A stretch of DNA of 64,000 nucleotides from Actinopolyspora lacussalsi (GTDB lineage Bacteria > Actinomycetota > Actinomycetes > Mycobacteriales > Pseudonocardiaceae), in NCBI GenBank assembly GCA_030803735.1, contig JAURUC010000001.1, positions 524,501 to 588,500 of the forward strand, read 5' to 3'. Positions 1 to 9,034 of this stretch are shown one piece after another. The notes under the pieces were generated by a model, which saw nothing but the letters and a program-made list of their open reading frames with translations, had not been told where the DNA came from and ran no database searches. The translations under genes and the position numbers were made by a program. The number at the start of each line of letters is the position of its first letter. The first letter of the stretch is position 1.

Positions 1-453
1 CGAGTCGATGGCCACTCCCGCCATTCCCACGTCACCGGACACGCGGGGGTGATCCGAGTCGTAACCGCGGTGCGTGGCGAGGTCGAACGCCACCGACAGT
101 CCCTTCTGCCCCGCGGCGAGGTTGCGTCGGTAGAACGCGTTGGACTCGGCGGCGGTGGAGAACCCGGCGTACTGTCGGACCGTCCACGGTTTGTTGACGT
201 ACATCGTGGAGTAAGGACCGCGCAGGTACGGCGCGATTCCCGGGTAACCGTGCGGAAAGCGCAGCCCCGAGGTGTCCTCCTCGGTGTAGAGCGGCTTGAT
301 GTCGATGCCTTCCGGGGCGTGCCAGCTCAGCGACTCCGCGTCCCGGTCGGTGGTGTCCCGTAGCCGGCGGTGCCATTCCGGCGTGTCGGCCTCGACCGGT
401 GGATCGTCCAGCTCGACGTCGGCGAAATCCGGAATCCTGCCGTGGCTGCTCAT
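1..453 (-). CDS. mutB: Methylmalonyl-CoA mutase large subunit, N-terminal part (cut by window edge)
   Basis: Only the first 151 codons are inside the window; the rest lies beyond base 1. The translation begins [15 protein letters not shown] and contains the block [20 protein letters not shown] followed by [20 protein letters not shown], which is the substrate-binding TIM-barrel start of the large subunit. The family uses adenosylcobalamin to interconvert (R)-methylmalonyl-CoA and succinyl-CoA in propionate, odd-chain and branched-chain catabolism, and it also supplies methylmalonyl-CoA. The ATG overlaps the TGA of mutA (ATGA), so the two subunits are translationally coupled. The cobalamin-binding domain would be in the missing C-terminal half. 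Confidence 0.96.
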   Translation of the reverse strand, partial: MSSHGRIPDFADVELDDPPVEADTPEWHRRLRDTTDRDAESLSWHAPEGIDIKPLYTEEDTSGLRFPHGYPGIAPYLRGPYSTMYVNKPWTVRQYAGFSTAAESNAFYRRNLAAGQKGLSVAFDLATHRGYDSDHPRVSGDVGMAGVAIDS

Positions 454-2372
454 GGTGTCGCCTTCGCTACGGCCGGGGTCGACACGCCCCAGCGCTGGTG
501 GATGTCGTTCAGTACTGTCGGTGCGTCACCGCCCGCGTGCACGAATCCGTCCACGCCCGCCGCGATCGAACCGCGGGACTTCCCCGCGAGCAGTACCAGC
601 TCCGCGCCTGCCGCTCGGAGCGCCAGCGCGGTCTCCTCGGCACGCTCGTCGTAGAGCCGATCCGTCGAGCACAGGCACACCAACGGAGTCCCTGCCCGCT
701 CGAACGCGGCCACCACCGCCGCCGAGTCCTCGGTCTCGCCCGCCTCGGTCGTTTCCACGCCGCCCGCCGCGAGCAGATTCCGCACGAAGGAGGCACGTGC
801 GGTGTAGGAAGCCAGCGGCCCCAGCGTCGCCAGGAACACCCGCGGCCGTCCCCGTGGCTGTTCGGCCGCTCGGTCGGCATCGTCACGCAGCCGTTCGTAT
901 TCCTCGGCGTAACGATGTCGGGGCAATCCGCCGCTCTCCGGTTCCGCCGGACGGGGCGCGCGCACGATTGGCTGTTCACCGGGATCGGGGAACTCGCTGA
1001 CTCCGGTTATCGGGTCGGTCCGGCAGGCGATCGCCCGTTCACGTTCCCGCCACGTCTCGGCCAGTCGATCGGCGACCAGACCGGACTCCAGCGCGGCGGT
1101 CAAACCGCCCTCGGCCTCGATACGCCGGAACCAGTTCCAGCCCGCCCCGGCGAGTTCGTCGGTCAGCGACTCCACGTAGTACGAGCCACCAGCCGGGTCG
1201 ATCACCTGTCCCAGGTGCGCCTCGTGCGAGAGCAGTGCCTGCACGTTGCGGGCCATCCGGCGGGAGAACGCATCCGGCAGTCCGAGCGCGGCGTCGAACG
1301 GCTGGACCGTGATCGCCGTGGCGCCGCCCGCTGCCGCGGCGAACGCGGCGATGGTCGAACGCAGCATGTTCACCCAGGGGTCGCGCCGGGTGAGCATGGC
1401 CGAGGAAGTCACGGCGTGCTGGTGCTGGCCCCGGGCTCGAGGGGTGACTCCACAGGCCCGCAGTACCCGTTCCCACATCCGTCGTGCCGCGCGGAGCTTG
1501 GCCGTGGTGCTGAACTGGTCCACCGTGGCGGCGAACCGGAACTCCAGCAGCCCGGCCGCGGCGTCCAGATCCAGGTCGGTCTCGGACAGCGAGCGCAGGT
1601 ACTCGACCCCCGCGGCCACGGCGCAGCCCAGCTCCTCGGCGTCCGAACCGCCCGCGTCGTGATAGGGGAGTCCGTCCACGCTGATGGCCCGCATACCGGG
1701 GCAGGTGCGCGCCCAGCGCCGTGCCAGCTCGATCGCCGGAGCCGTCTCGTGCTGCCGACCGGTTCGTGCCCGCAGTCCCAGGGGATCGGCGCCGAGGTTG
1801 CCGCGCAGCGATTCGTACGGCACGTTCCATTGCTCGGCCGACCGCAGCAGCTCGCCCGCCGCCGCCTCGTACTGCTCGCCCGCTCGCAGCACCACACCGG
1901 CCATGTCCAGCCGCACCCCGTGCAGCGCGTCACCGAGTTCGTCCACCGCGATGCCGCCCGGCCCTACCCGCAGCCACACCGAGCTCGCCCCGCCGGCCAG
2001 ATCGGCGAGGATCTCGCGGTTGGTGGTGGTCACGTCGGGGTCCTCGTGGTACTGCCGGACGTCCCAACCGTCGTCCGCCGCACCCTGGACCGTGCTGTTC
2101 CTGGTGAAAGGTGCGGATCCGGGGAGACCGGTTCGCGAATGTCCCGCGCGGGAGGTGTAGAGCGGGTGAACGTCGAAACCGTCGTGCAGGCGTGTGTCCA
2201 GCGATTCCTCCGGCGCCTCAGGGGCGGGTGCCTCCTGCTTCAGCAGGCCGGACCTGCGCAGCACCTGCTCGACCTGCTCCTGCCACTGGCGGTGCGTGGG
2301 CAGTTCGAAGCCCGCCATCAGGTCCCGCCGGTCTCCGTGTTCGCTCGCCGCTGAGCGTTCCGACGCCGTCAT
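450..2372 (-). CDS. mutA: Methylmalonyl-CoA mutase small subunit
   Basis: The 640-residue product has the usual small-subunit length. The N-terminal half contains [20 protein letters not shown] and the barrel segments seen in MutA proteins. The C-terminal domain (about residues 500-640) has the flavodoxin-like fold region of B12 enzymes but lacks the DxHxxG cobalamin ligand motif; [11 protein letters not shown] stands in its place. That is expected, because in this family only the large subunit binds the cofactor. MutA forms a heterodimer with MutB, encoded immediately downstream with a 4-base overlap. No strong ribosome binding site precedes the ATG at 2372, so the real start could be slightly internal (Met19). 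Confidence 0.95.
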   Translation of the reverse strand: MTASERSAASEHGDRRDLMAGFELPTHRQWQEQVEQVLRRSGLLKQEAPAPEAPEESLDTRLHDGFDVHPLYTSRAGHSRTGLPGSAPFTRNSTVQGAADDGWDVRQYHEDPDVTTTNREILADLAGGASSVWLRVGPGGIAVDELGDALHGVRLDMAGVVLRAGEQYEAAAGELLRSAEQWNVPYESLRGNLGADPLGLRARTGRQHETAPAIELARRWARTCPGMRAISVDGLPYHDAGGSDAEELGCAVAAGVEYLRSLSETDLDLDAAAGLLEFRFAATVDQFSTTAKLRAARRMWERVLRACGVTPRARGQHQHAVTSSAMLTRRDPWVNMLRSTIAAFAAAAGGATAITVQPFDAALGLPDAFSRRMARNVQALLSHEAHLGQVIDPAGGSYYVESLTDELAGAGWNWFRRIEAEGGLTAALESGLVADRLAETWRERERAIACRTDPITGVSEFPDPGEQPIVRAPRPAEPESGGLPRHRYAEEYERLRDDADRAAEQPRGRPRVFLATLGPLASYTARASFVRNLLAAGGVETTEAGETEDSAAVVAAFERAGTPLVCLCSTDRLYDERAEETALALRAAGAELVLLAGKSRGSIAAGVDGFVHAGGDAPTVLNDIHQRWGVSTPAVAKATP

Positions 2373-2483
2373 GGGAGCCGATGGTATTCCGGTGGCCCAC
2401 TGATCGAGACATGCGTGAGGTGTGATGCGTGTCCCAAATTTGTTAGCCGGCGTTAACCGAGTGCGTGGTCACCCTCCGCGTGG

Positions 2484-3689
2484 TCAACGCCCGCCCAGCT
2501 TCTCCAGCTCGGTGACCACTTCGGGGAACGGCGGCAGCGCGAGGAACTCCCGCTCGATGGCCCTGGCACGGTGCCGGTGGGCTGAGTCGGCGAGCACGGT
2601 TCCCACCGTCGTGCGCAGCGAATCGTGCGAGACGTCCTCGAGGTCGAGCCGTTTCCCCGCGCCGAGCCGTTCCACCCGTTCGGCGTTGGCGGGTTGTTCG
2701 GCGAAGGCCGGCAGCACGACCATCGGCACTCCGCTGCTGAGTGCTTCCCGGACACCGCTGAACCCGCCGTGGGTGATGAACGCGTCGCAGGCGGGCAGCA
2801 ACAGCTGTTGCTGGACGAAGGAGGTCAGGTACACGTTGTCCGGGCGTGCCCCTTCCCAGTCCTCCGGGGCGGTTCCCCTGCCCAGCGCGACCACCCCGGT
2901 CACCCGCAGATCGCCGAGGGCCTCGACGATCGTGTCCAACAGTCCCTTGGGCCCGGCCTCGTGCAGCGCCGCCGCGTTGGACCCCAGTGTGGCCAGCACC
3001 AACGGCCGATCACCCGGTAGCTCCGCGATCGCGGGATCGAGTCGCTGCTCAGCCGCGCGCGGTGCCCGGTAGTGAACCGCCGAGTCCAGCCGCAGGTGTT
3101 CCGGGTAGAAACTCTCGGGCACGATGCTCAGCCTGCGATGCCGGAACTGATGCAGCGGATCGGAGACGCCGGATATGCCGAGTCGCTCGCGTTGCTCGTT
3201 GATCCTGGCCAGCACGTCCTCGTGTTCGTGCTGTCCCAGTGGGCCGGTGTCCAGCGCCGCGTGCGGGATGCCGAGGTATTCGGCGGCGTAGTAGGCCGGG
3301 TAGTCGGCCGCCTCGCGCACCAGCAGGTCCGGTCCGAACGAACGCAGCGATTCGATCGACTCCTCGGCGGTGTCACCCGCGACCGCTCCGGCGAAGACGC
3401 GTGCGAAGTAATCGGGCTCGGCACGGATCGTGCGGCGACCGAGATCCGCCATCACGGAGGGGTCGATGCCGAGACGTTCGACTGTCTCCGGCCGTTGGAG
3501 GATTTCCCGCGGTCCCATCGCGTTCGGAAGCACCAGCGGGGTGAGCCCGAAGGCACGTACCTCCTCGGCGAGCTCCGGGGAGGTCAGCACCCCGATCTCG
3601 TGCCCGGCCTCGGCCGCGAATCCCGCGAGTGGCAACAGAGCGGGTACGAGATGGGAGTAGACCGGTTGACTGCTGAACGCGATGCGCAC
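2484..3689 (-). CDS. MGT-family (macrolide-type) GT1 glycosyltransferase
   Basis: The protein transfers a sugar from a nucleotide-sugar donor to a small hydrophobic acceptor; in this family the acceptors are typically macrolides or flavonoids. The N-terminus VRIAFSSQPVYSHLVPALLP is the acceptor-side Rossmann start. The C-terminal donor signature begins near residue 307: HGGFSGVREALSSGVPMVVL followed by PAFAEQPANAERV, with the catalytic-neighbour His and the closing Gln-Pro. A GTG start at 3689 is preferred because AGGAG lies five bases upstream; an in-frame ATG at 3734 has no Shine-Dalgarno site. It stands alone, with no polyketide genes around it, so self-resistance or xenobiotic detoxification (OleD-like) is more likely than antibiotic synthesis. 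The acceptor cannot be told. Confidence 0.88.
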   Translation of the reverse strand: MRIAFSSQPVYSHLVPALLPLAGFAAEAGHEIGVLTSPELAEEVRAFGLTPLVLPNAMGPREILQRPETVERLGIDPSVMADLGRRTIRAEPDYFARVFAGAVAGDTAEESIESLRSFGPDLLVREAADYPAYYAAEYLGIPHAALDTGPLGQHEHEDVLARINEQRERLGISGVSDPLHQFRHRRLSIVPESFYPEHLRLDSAVHYRAPRAAEQRLDPAIAELPGDRPLVLATLGSNAAALHEAGPKGLLDTIVEALGDLRVTGVVALGRGTAPEDWEGARPDNVYLTSFVQQQLLLPACDAFITHGGFSGVREALSSGVPMVVLPAFAEQPANAERVERLGAGKRLDLEDVSHDSLRTTVGTVLADSAHRHRARAIEREFLALPPFPEVVTELEKLGGR

Positions 3690-3841
3690 GCTTGCTCCTG
3701 AAGCTGCCGGTGAGGAGTTCTCGGTACCCGACATTATGAATCACGGTCGTCGAGCTCGTGCTGCCGCGGTCGCGGTGCTGTACCCGGGTGCGGCGGCTTG
3801 TCGAGGCGGGCGGCCGAGCTCATCCCCGGTGCGGGAACGTG

Positions 3842-3872
3842 TCGATGCCCGGGGCGGCGCCCCGGGCATCGA
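3842..3872 (-). terminator. Strong hairpin downstream of the LPMO gene
   Basis: A perfect 14-bp inverted repeat (arms 3842-3855 and 3859-3872, loop GGC) lies 36 bases beyond the stop codon of the LPMO gene. No U-run follows, as is common for actinomycete terminators. It lies between that gene and the downstream glycosyltransferase on the same strand and would insulate them. Confidence 0.7.
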
Positions 3873-3907
3873 GTGTGCGACGAACCGGATCACCGAAATC
3901 CGTCCCG

Positions 3908-4588
3908 TCAGTTCCCGTTGAACTGCACGTCGCTGCAGAGGTAGTAGGACTGGTCCATGTGCGAGGCCTGCCAGACCGTGTAGACGATGTGGCGACCGGT
4001 GCGGTCACCCGCGTCGATGTTGTCGATCGTCGTGGTCGTGGCGGGCGGACGTGAGCCGGTCTCGGTGACCAGTTCGAGGTTGTCCCACCCTAGCTGCTGG
4101 GACGTGGGGTCGAAGCCCTGCTTGGTGATGTAGACCTTGTAGTAGTCCGCACCGTGCTGGGCCTGATCGGTGACGGTCACCGAGAACTGGTTGTCCTTGG
4201 TGGTGGTCTTCCACTGGCCCGGCTCGTCGAGCGCGGCGTAGCGGTCCCTACCGGCGCTGCACAGCTGGCCGTCCGGGATGGCGGACTCGTGGTTGCCGTT
4301 GACGCCGTTGACGTACAGACCGTTCCAGTTCCACATCGCGTTCGGGTTGGCCTGCCACGCCTGCCAACACATCGGGTCCTCTTCTTCCATCGCGGGGGAC
4401 TGGAAGTTGTCCGCCCAACGATCCCAGCAGCCGTAGTTGCGGGAGGGCGGGTCGGTCGCGGACCCGTGGGCGCTGGCCTCTTCCGGCTGGCCCATCTGCA
4501 TTCCGGCGAACATCGCGGTGGCGGCGGCGGACAGGGCCACCACCCGTGTCAGGACGCCGGTGCGTCGACGAACGGAACGCTTGGACAT
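3908..4588 (-). CDS. Secreted AA10 lytic polysaccharide monooxygenase
   Basis: A 226-residue copper enzyme predicted to cut crystalline chitin or cellulose oxidatively outside the cell. A signal peptide (basic n-region MSKRSVRRR, hydrophobic core, Ala-Ser-Ala at 38-40) is cleaved just before His41. That leaves the mature N-terminus HGSATDPPSRNYGCW, where the N-terminal His is the first arm of the copper histidine brace; the second His is His145 in the segment QHGADYYKVYITK. Several Trp and Cys residues are typical of the actinobacterial branch. There is no carbohydrate-binding module. The start at 4588 is fixed by AGGAG six bases upstream; an upstream ATG at 4612 lacks one. A perfect CebR-type box lies about 30 bases upstream, pointing to induction by cello-oligosaccharides and so to a cellulose-active enzyme, though chitin cannot be excluded. 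Confidence 0.93.
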   Translation of the reverse strand: MSKRSVRRRTGVLTRVVALSAAATAMFAGMQMGQPEEASAHGSATDPPSRNYGCWDRWADNFQSPAMEEEDPMCWQAWQANPNAMWNWNGLYVNGVNGNHESAIPDGQLCSAGRDRYAALDEPGQWKTTTKDNQFSVTVTDQAQHGADYYKVYITKQGFDPTSQQLGWDNLELVTETGSRPPATTTTIDNIDAGDRTGRHIVYTVWQASHMDQSYYLCSDVQFNGN

Positions 4589-4618
4589 TTCGTCTCCTAG
4601 AGAGAGGAACACGGTTTA

Positions 4619-4632
4619 TGGGAGCGCTCCCA
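4619..4632. promoter_or_regulatory. CebR-type operator, perfect palindrome
   Basis: The sequence TGGGAGCGCTCCCA is a perfect 14-bp palindrome identical to the consensus known for CebR, the LacI-family repressor of cellulose and cellobiose use in Streptomyces. It lies 31 bases upstream of the LPMO start and about 50 bases upstream of the divergent pseudouridine-phosphate glycosidase. No cebR gene is in the window, so the regulator would act in trans. Confidence 0.85.
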
Positions 4633-4683
4633 AAAAAACTCTAGCGAGAGTTACGGAAGTTGTGAACCCTCTCACACTCGGGT

Positions 4684-5620
4684 TTGTCTTCCGGTGTTGC
4701 TCATGGGGAGTGGCCACTGGGCCGGGAGGTTCGGTCGCCCCTCGCCTCCGGCGATCCGGTCGTGGCGCTGGAGTCGAACGTAATCACACACGGCTTGCCC
4801 TACCCGGACAACGCGGCCACCGCCCGGAAAGTGGGGCAGGCCGTCCGGTCCTGGGGGAGCCACACCCGCGACGATCTGTATCGAGGACGGTGCCATCCGG
4901 GTCGGTATGACCGAGTCGGACATAGAGCGTTTCGCCGCCACGCCGGGAATCCCGAAAGTGAGCAGTCGAGACATGTCGGTGGTGCCGGCCCAAGGGGAGA
5001 GAGGGGCCACCACGGTTGCCTCCTCCGCGGTTGCCGCGGACTTGGCGGGCATCCCGTTCTTCTCCTCGGCCGGCATCGGTGGAGTGCATCGGGATGCCCA
5101 GGAAACGATGGACATCTCCTCGGACCTGATCCAGTTCACCCGCTCCCGGATCGCCGTGGTCCGCGCCGGGGCGAAGATGATCCTGGTTCTCGGCCTGACG
5201 ATGGAGTACTTGGAGACGCACTGTGTGCCGGTGGTTTCGAACCACTCGGACGACTTTCCGGCCTTCTACCGCGTCATTTCGGGATTTGCCAGTCCGCACC
5301 GGATGGACGCCGAGCGACTCCTGGCCAGTGCCGTCGAGAACCACTGGGCACTCGGGAACCATTCCTCGTTCCTGATCACCACCCCGGTCCCGGAACGGGG
5401 AGCCATCGACAGCGATGAGGTCGATCGGACGATACGGGAGGTCACGGTCGCGGCCGAGAAGGACGGGGTGAGTGGTCAAGCGATCACGAAGTACCTCATG
5501 CGGGCCGTTCATGCGGCGACGGAGGGATGCTCGGTGCGGGCGAACACGGCAGTGCTCGTTTCCTGTGCCGAGGTGGCAGGACGGTTGGCCGCGGTTCATG
5601 CGGGTGAGGTTGTCCGGTGA
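4684..5620 (+). pseudogene. psuG: Pseudouridine-5'-phosphate glycosidase with a frameshift
   Basis: The family splits pseudouridine 5'-phosphate into uracil and ribose 5-phosphate. The N-terminal part (frame of 4684, TTG start) reads [20 protein letters not shown]. The remainder, from about 4860, continues one frame over as [20 protein letters not shown] and then the conserved [37 protein letters not shown] and FPAFY motifs through to 5620. The break falls in the GGGGG run at about 4854-4858: removing one G restores a continuous reading frame of about 311 codons. It could be a real inactivating mutation, a sequencing error in the homopolymer, or slippage. A PsuK-type kinase is not adjacent. 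Confidence 0.85.
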
Positions 5621-5635
5621 TCTGTCGGTGCGACT

Positions 5636-6148
5636 TCAGCGGTCCGTCTCGTTCGGGACGGTGTCGCCGAGGCTGGTGAGGAGTTTGCGCAGCAGTTCGG
5701 TGAGGTGCTCCTGTTCGTGCGGATCGAGTCCGGCGAGTGCACGCGTCTCGTGTTCGACGTGGTCGACCACGGCCGCGTCCACAACTCGATAACCGTGTTC
5801 GGTGAGTGTGATCAGTACGCTGCGCCGGTTGTCGGGGTCGGTTTCGCGGGTCACCAGTTCCTTGGCCGCCAGCCGGTCGATGCGGTTGGTGATGGCTCCG
5901 GAGGTGACCATGGCGGCTTCGACGAGGGCGCTCGCGGTCAGCTGGTACGGGACTCCGGAGCGACGGAGCGTGGCCAGGATGTCGAATTCCCAGGATTGCA
6001 GGTTGTGGGCGGCGTAGTTCTCGCGCAGTTTGCGTTCGAGCAGTTGGGATGCGCGCTTGATGCGCCCCACCACCCCCATCGGTGCGGGATCGATGTCCGG
6101 TCGTTCGGTACTCCACTGCTCCAGCAGTCGGTCCACGCTGTCCCTCAC
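5636..6148 (-). CDS. MarR-family transcriptional regulator
   Basis: The 170-residue protein has a winged helix spanning about residues 50-130: SWEFDILATLRRSGVPYQLT, then GAITNRIDRLAAKELVTRET, then the wing DPDNRRSVLITLTEHG with the DxR(R) signature of MarR proteins. Such regulators bind as dimers and release DNA on contact with small aromatic ligands or oxidants. It is divergent from the EamA exporter, with 88 bases between the start codons; that gap holds an AT-rich inverted repeat suited to bind the protein. It probably represses itself and the exporter/NmrA pair. Confidence 0.92.
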   Translation of the reverse strand: MRDSVDRLLEQWSTERPDIDPAPMGVVGRIKRASQLLERKLRENYAAHNLQSWEFDILATLRRSGVPYQLTASALVEAAMVTSGAITNRIDRLAAKELVTRETDPDNRRSVLITLTEHGYRVVDAAVVDHVEHETRALAGLDPHEQEHLTELLRKLLTSLGDTVPNETDR

Positions 6149-6204
6149 TGATCTCCTTAATGTTGAAGTGTTTGACCCATACTAGCAGGCGAGCTATTCT
6201 AATG

Positions 6205-6225
6205 AATATTAATTAGTTTAATATT
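6205..6225. promoter_or_regulatory. Candidate MarR operator between divergent genes
   Basis: Arms AATATTAA (6205-6212) and TTAATATT (6218-6225) form a perfect 8-bp inverted repeat with a 5-base spacer. It stands out as AT-rich in a GC-rich genome and abuts the Shine-Dalgarno site of the exporter gene, where a bound regulator would block transcription. Confidence 0.6.
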
Positions 6226-6236
6226 GAGGAGAAGTG

Positions 6237-7256
6237 ATGGCCCGGATCGCTGAAACCGGAAGTTCCGCTGCGGACGGCTCCCCGGCTCGAACATGGAGTC
6301 TGATCGGTCTCGCCGCGCTGGCGCCGGCTACGTGGGGCACCACTTACCTGGTGACCACCGAGTTCCTGCCGCCGGACCGCCCGGTACTTTCCGGCGCGAT
6401 CCGTGCGCTGCCCGCGGGGCTGATCGTGCTCGCGGTGACCCGGACCCTGCCGAGGGGAAGCTGGTGGTGGCGTGCGGCTTTGTTGGGCACCCTCAACATC
6501 GGAGCCTTCTTCGCGCTGCTGTTCGTCGCGGCCTACCGGCTGCCCGGGGGTGTCGCGGCCACTCTCAGCGCGGTGCAGCCGTTGTTGGTCGCGGGACTGG
6601 CGTTCGCGCTGCTCGGGGAGCGGCCGACTCGCTGGCGTCTCGGCTGGGGAGTGGCCGGAGTGGTCGGGGTGGCCATGATGGTGCTTCAGGGCAGGCTCAG
6701 CTTCGACCCGATCGGGATCATGGCAGGACTCGCCGGTGCCGGGGCGATGTCGGCCGGGGTAGTGCTTACCAAGCGGTGGGGTCGCCCCGAAGGGGTGAGC
6801 CTGTTGACCTTCACCGGCTGGCAGCTGACGGCGGGTGGACTCCTGCTCGCGCCGCTGGCTCTCGCTTTCGAGGGAATGCCCCCACCACTGGATCTCTCCG
6901 CGATCGGCGGATACCTCTGGCTGGGCGGTTTCGGCACGCTGCTGGCCTACATGCTGTGGTTCCAGGGGGTGACTCGGCTGCCCGTAGCGGCCGTGTCGTT
7001 CCTCGGTCTGCTTTCTCCTGCCGTGGCCACGATCCTCGGGTGGTTGGTCCTGAACGAAGCCCTGACCGCCGTCCAGACGATCGGTTTCGTGCTCGCCCTG
7101 CTCTCGATCGCGGCCGCACAGCTCAGCCCTCCCGATCTCGGCAAGTCACGCCGATCGAACTCGCCGTTCCCGTCGAGGGAAACGGCACCGAAAGCCGCTG
7201 CGGCGGAGGAGTCCGACGAATCCCGACGCGCACCGGCAGCCACAGCCCACCGGTAG
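6237..7256 (+). CDS. EamA-family (DMT superfamily) exporter
   Basis: The 339-residue protein has about ten hydrophobic segments in two EamA repeats, beginning LIGLAALAPATWGTTYLVTT and VSLLTFTGWQLTAGGLLLAP. The proline-rich WGTTY segment after helix 1 and LGLLSPAVATILGWLVLNEA near the end are typical of RhaT/YdcZ/RarD-like drug and metabolite exporters. GAGGAG sits upstream of the ATG at 6237; a GTG directly before it is an alternative start. The charged C-terminal tail (about 40 residues rich in Ser, Arg and Ala) is unusual but still in frame. It is under the divergent MarR gene. The substrate is unknown. Confidence 0.88.
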   Translation: MARIAETGSSAADGSPARTWSLIGLAALAPATWGTTYLVTTEFLPPDRPVLSGAIRALPAGLIVLAVTRTLPRGSWWWRAALLGTLNIGAFFALLFVAAYRLPGGVAATLSAVQPLLVAGLAFALLGERPTRWRLGWGVAGVVGVAMMVLQGRLSFDPIGIMAGLAGAGAMSAGVVLTKRWGRPEGVSLLTFTGWQLTAGGLLLAPLALAFEGMPPPLDLSAIGGYLWLGGFGTLLAYMLWFQGVTRLPVAAVSFLGLLSPAVATILGWLVLNEALTAVQTIGFVLALLSIAAAQLSPPDLGKSRRSNSPFPSRETAPKAAAAEESDESRRAPAATAHR

Positions 7257-7307
7257 TGACAGTCACCGGTAACGACACGAAACCACTCTCGGGAAAGGAA
7301 GAAAACG

Positions 7308-8189
7308 TTGAGTCGAACCCTGTTGATCACCGGAGCCACCGGCACCGTGTCCAGTGCCCTGCTGGAGGCCCTGCGGCACTCCGAGCTCGAACCACGGGCG
7401 TTGGTCCGCGACGAGGCGAAGGCCGAGCAATTCGAGGCACGGGGTATACGGGCCGTCGTCGGCGACCTCGACGACGCCCGGTCGTTGCCGGCGGCCTTCG
7501 AGGGCGTGCAGGATCTGTGGCTGCTGACCCCGAACAGTCCCCGGGCACCCGAGAACAACATGAACGCCGTCTGGGCCGCGCGTCGGGCGGGCGTGGAACG
7601 GGTGGTTCGCCTGTCGGCGATCGGTGCGGCCCATGACGCGCCGACCCGCAGCGGACGGTTGCACGCACTGTCCGATCGCGAGACCGAACGATCCGGCATG
7701 TACTGGACGATCCTGCAACCCCACTGGTTCATGCAGAACCTGCTCAACGAGGCAGGCGACATCGCGGCCGAGGGAGCGTTCTCCCTCAACATGGGCCAGG
7801 AACGGCTGGGGATGATCGACGTTCGCGACATCGCCGAGTTCGCCGCGCGGGTACTCACCACGGAACCGGACCGCCATCACGGCAAGACCTACACCCCGAC
7901 CGGGCCGCGCTCGCTGTCCTTCACGGAGGTAGCCGAACAGCTCGGTCGAACGCTCGGACGAGAGATCCGCTACGTGCCGACGGCCGACGAGATCGAGCGC
8001 AAGACCCTGCTCGACATCGGCGTGCCGGAATGGATGACCGAGATGCTCATCGAGTACGGGCAAGCCTACGCGACCGGGTGGGGTGACTTCACGACGAACG
8101 ATTTCCAGAACGTCGTGGGCCACCAGCCCCGTGGCTTCGCCGACTTCGCACACGACCACGTCGACAGCTTCGCCCCGGCACACCGATAA
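7308..8189 (+). CDS. NmrA-like / SDR-type NAD(P)-binding oxidoreductase
   Basis: The 293-residue protein starts SRTLLITGATGTVSSALLEA, an atypical SDR dinucleotide motif (TGATGxV), followed by VVGDLDD and the RLSAIGA segment of the NmrA/QOR2 group. Homologous proteins reduce quinones or act as redox sensors. It uses a TTG start at 7308, supported by GGAAAGGAAG seven bases upstream. It follows the exporter by 51 bases and is probably cotranscribed, so it may modify the same electrophilic or aromatic compound that the MarR protein senses. That last step is inference. Confidence 0.88.
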   Translation: MSRTLLITGATGTVSSALLEALRHSELEPRALVRDEAKAEQFEARGIRAVVGDLDDARSLPAAFEGVQDLWLLTPNSPRAPENNMNAVWAARRAGVERVVRLSAIGAAHDAPTRSGRLHALSDRETERSGMYWTILQPHWFMQNLLNEAGDIAAEGAFSLNMGQERLGMIDVRDIAEFAARVLTTEPDRHHGKTYTPTGPRSLSFTEVAEQLGRTLGREIRYVPTADEIERKTLLDIGVPEWMTEMLIEYGQAYATGWGDFTTNDFQNVVGHQPRGFADFAHDHVDSFAPAHR

Positions 8190-8649
8190 CCCCACCGAAC
8201 ACGAACCTCGCCAGTCACCCGGCGGACCAAGCCCTGTGACCACGAGAACGAACCCGTCGTGACCGGGCCGGAAACGGTGTTGACCGCCCGAAGCCTTGGG
8301 AGGCCACGCCCGGTCCCGGCCACGCCGTGTCCGGATTCATCGGAACAGCGGTATACCCGGTCGTTCCGCTGGTGGTGGGGGAGATTTCCCATCCTAAAAA
8401 CCGCTTGGTCGGTATGTTGAGCTGCGCTGCCTACCGGTCGAGACCGGGTTCGGGACAAGACTGTCGTGGGGTGACGGATCCTGACGGTCTGTTTCAAGCG
8501 CTGATACGGATGTTCGAGGAAGACGTTGGCGGTTCACCGGCGATTCGGCCGCCCTTCGGGACGGTGTTCGATGTCGGGGCCTCCCCGAGCGAGAACTCGT
8601 GGGAGGCCCCACCGAGCGGGAGGGGGAGAACCGATTCGACGGACGCCTC
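8190..8649. other. Intergenic stretch without a convincing gene
   Basis: Between the NmrA-like gene and ptsH I see no reading frame with family resemblance or a good ribosome binding site. The one structured element is the hairpin at 8576-8610, listed separately. The base composition is somewhat lower in GC than its neighbours around 8330-8420. Confidence 0.5.
8576..8610 (-). terminator. Hairpin after the fructose PTS operon
   Basis: GGGGCCTCCC (8576-8585) and GGGAGGCCCC (8601-8610) are perfect 10-bp arms around a 15-base loop, 40 bases after the ptsH stop codon in the direction of transcription. It is likely the operon terminator. Confidence 0.65.
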
Positions 8650-8940
8650 TCAGGAGGTGGGCTCCCCGTCGAGGTCGCGGGCCAGCAGTTCCACCAGCTC
8701 GTCCAGCACCGCTTCGGCACCGTCTCCCTCGGCGGCCAGTTCGACCTCGTCGCCGTGCTCGGCCCCGAGCGTCATGAGTCCCAGCACACTCGCGGCATCC
8801 ACCGGTCCGCCCGGCGTGCCGTCGGTGACCTTGGCGATGGTCACCGGCAGCGGTTGTGCGGCCGCGTTCGTCGCCAACAGTCCCGCGGGGCGTGCGTGCA
8901 GTCCGACCTTCGACGCGATCGTCACGCGACGCTGGTGCAT
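8650..8940 (-). CDS. ptsH: PTS phosphocarrier protein HPr
   Basis: The 96-residue product carries the phosphorylation site GLHARPAG with His15. The second conserved site is AASVLGLMTLGA with Ser51, which matches the regulatory Ser46 region of Gram-positive HPr. HPr takes phosphate from enzyme I and passes it to the EIIA domains. The start at 8940 is chosen because GAGGAG lies upstream; the in-frame codons before it do not resemble HPr. It is the last gene of the fructose operon, separated from the EIIBC gene by about 95 bases. Enzyme I (ptsI) is not in the window. Confidence 0.95.
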   Translation of the reverse strand: MHQRRVTIASKVGLHARPAGLLATNAAAQPLPVTIAKVTDGTPGGPVDAASVLGLMTLGAEHGDEVELAAEGDGAEAVLDELVELLARDLDGEPTS

Positions 8941-9034
8941 TCCGTTACTCCTCTCCCAGTGGCGCCCGGTCGTCCGGTCGCCGCTGACGAGCGGGTGAAC
9001 CGACGTTCCCGCTCGATCGGTTTCACCATCGCCT

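Noticed and set aside
399..2354. 651-codon plus-strand frame opposite mutA
   Set aside because: Antisense shadow; mutA is unambiguous.
2484..3689. Possible natural-product cluster because of a macrolide-type glycosyltransferase
   Set aside because: No polyketide, peptide or sugar-biosynthesis genes around it; a lone tailoring-type enzyme is not a cluster.
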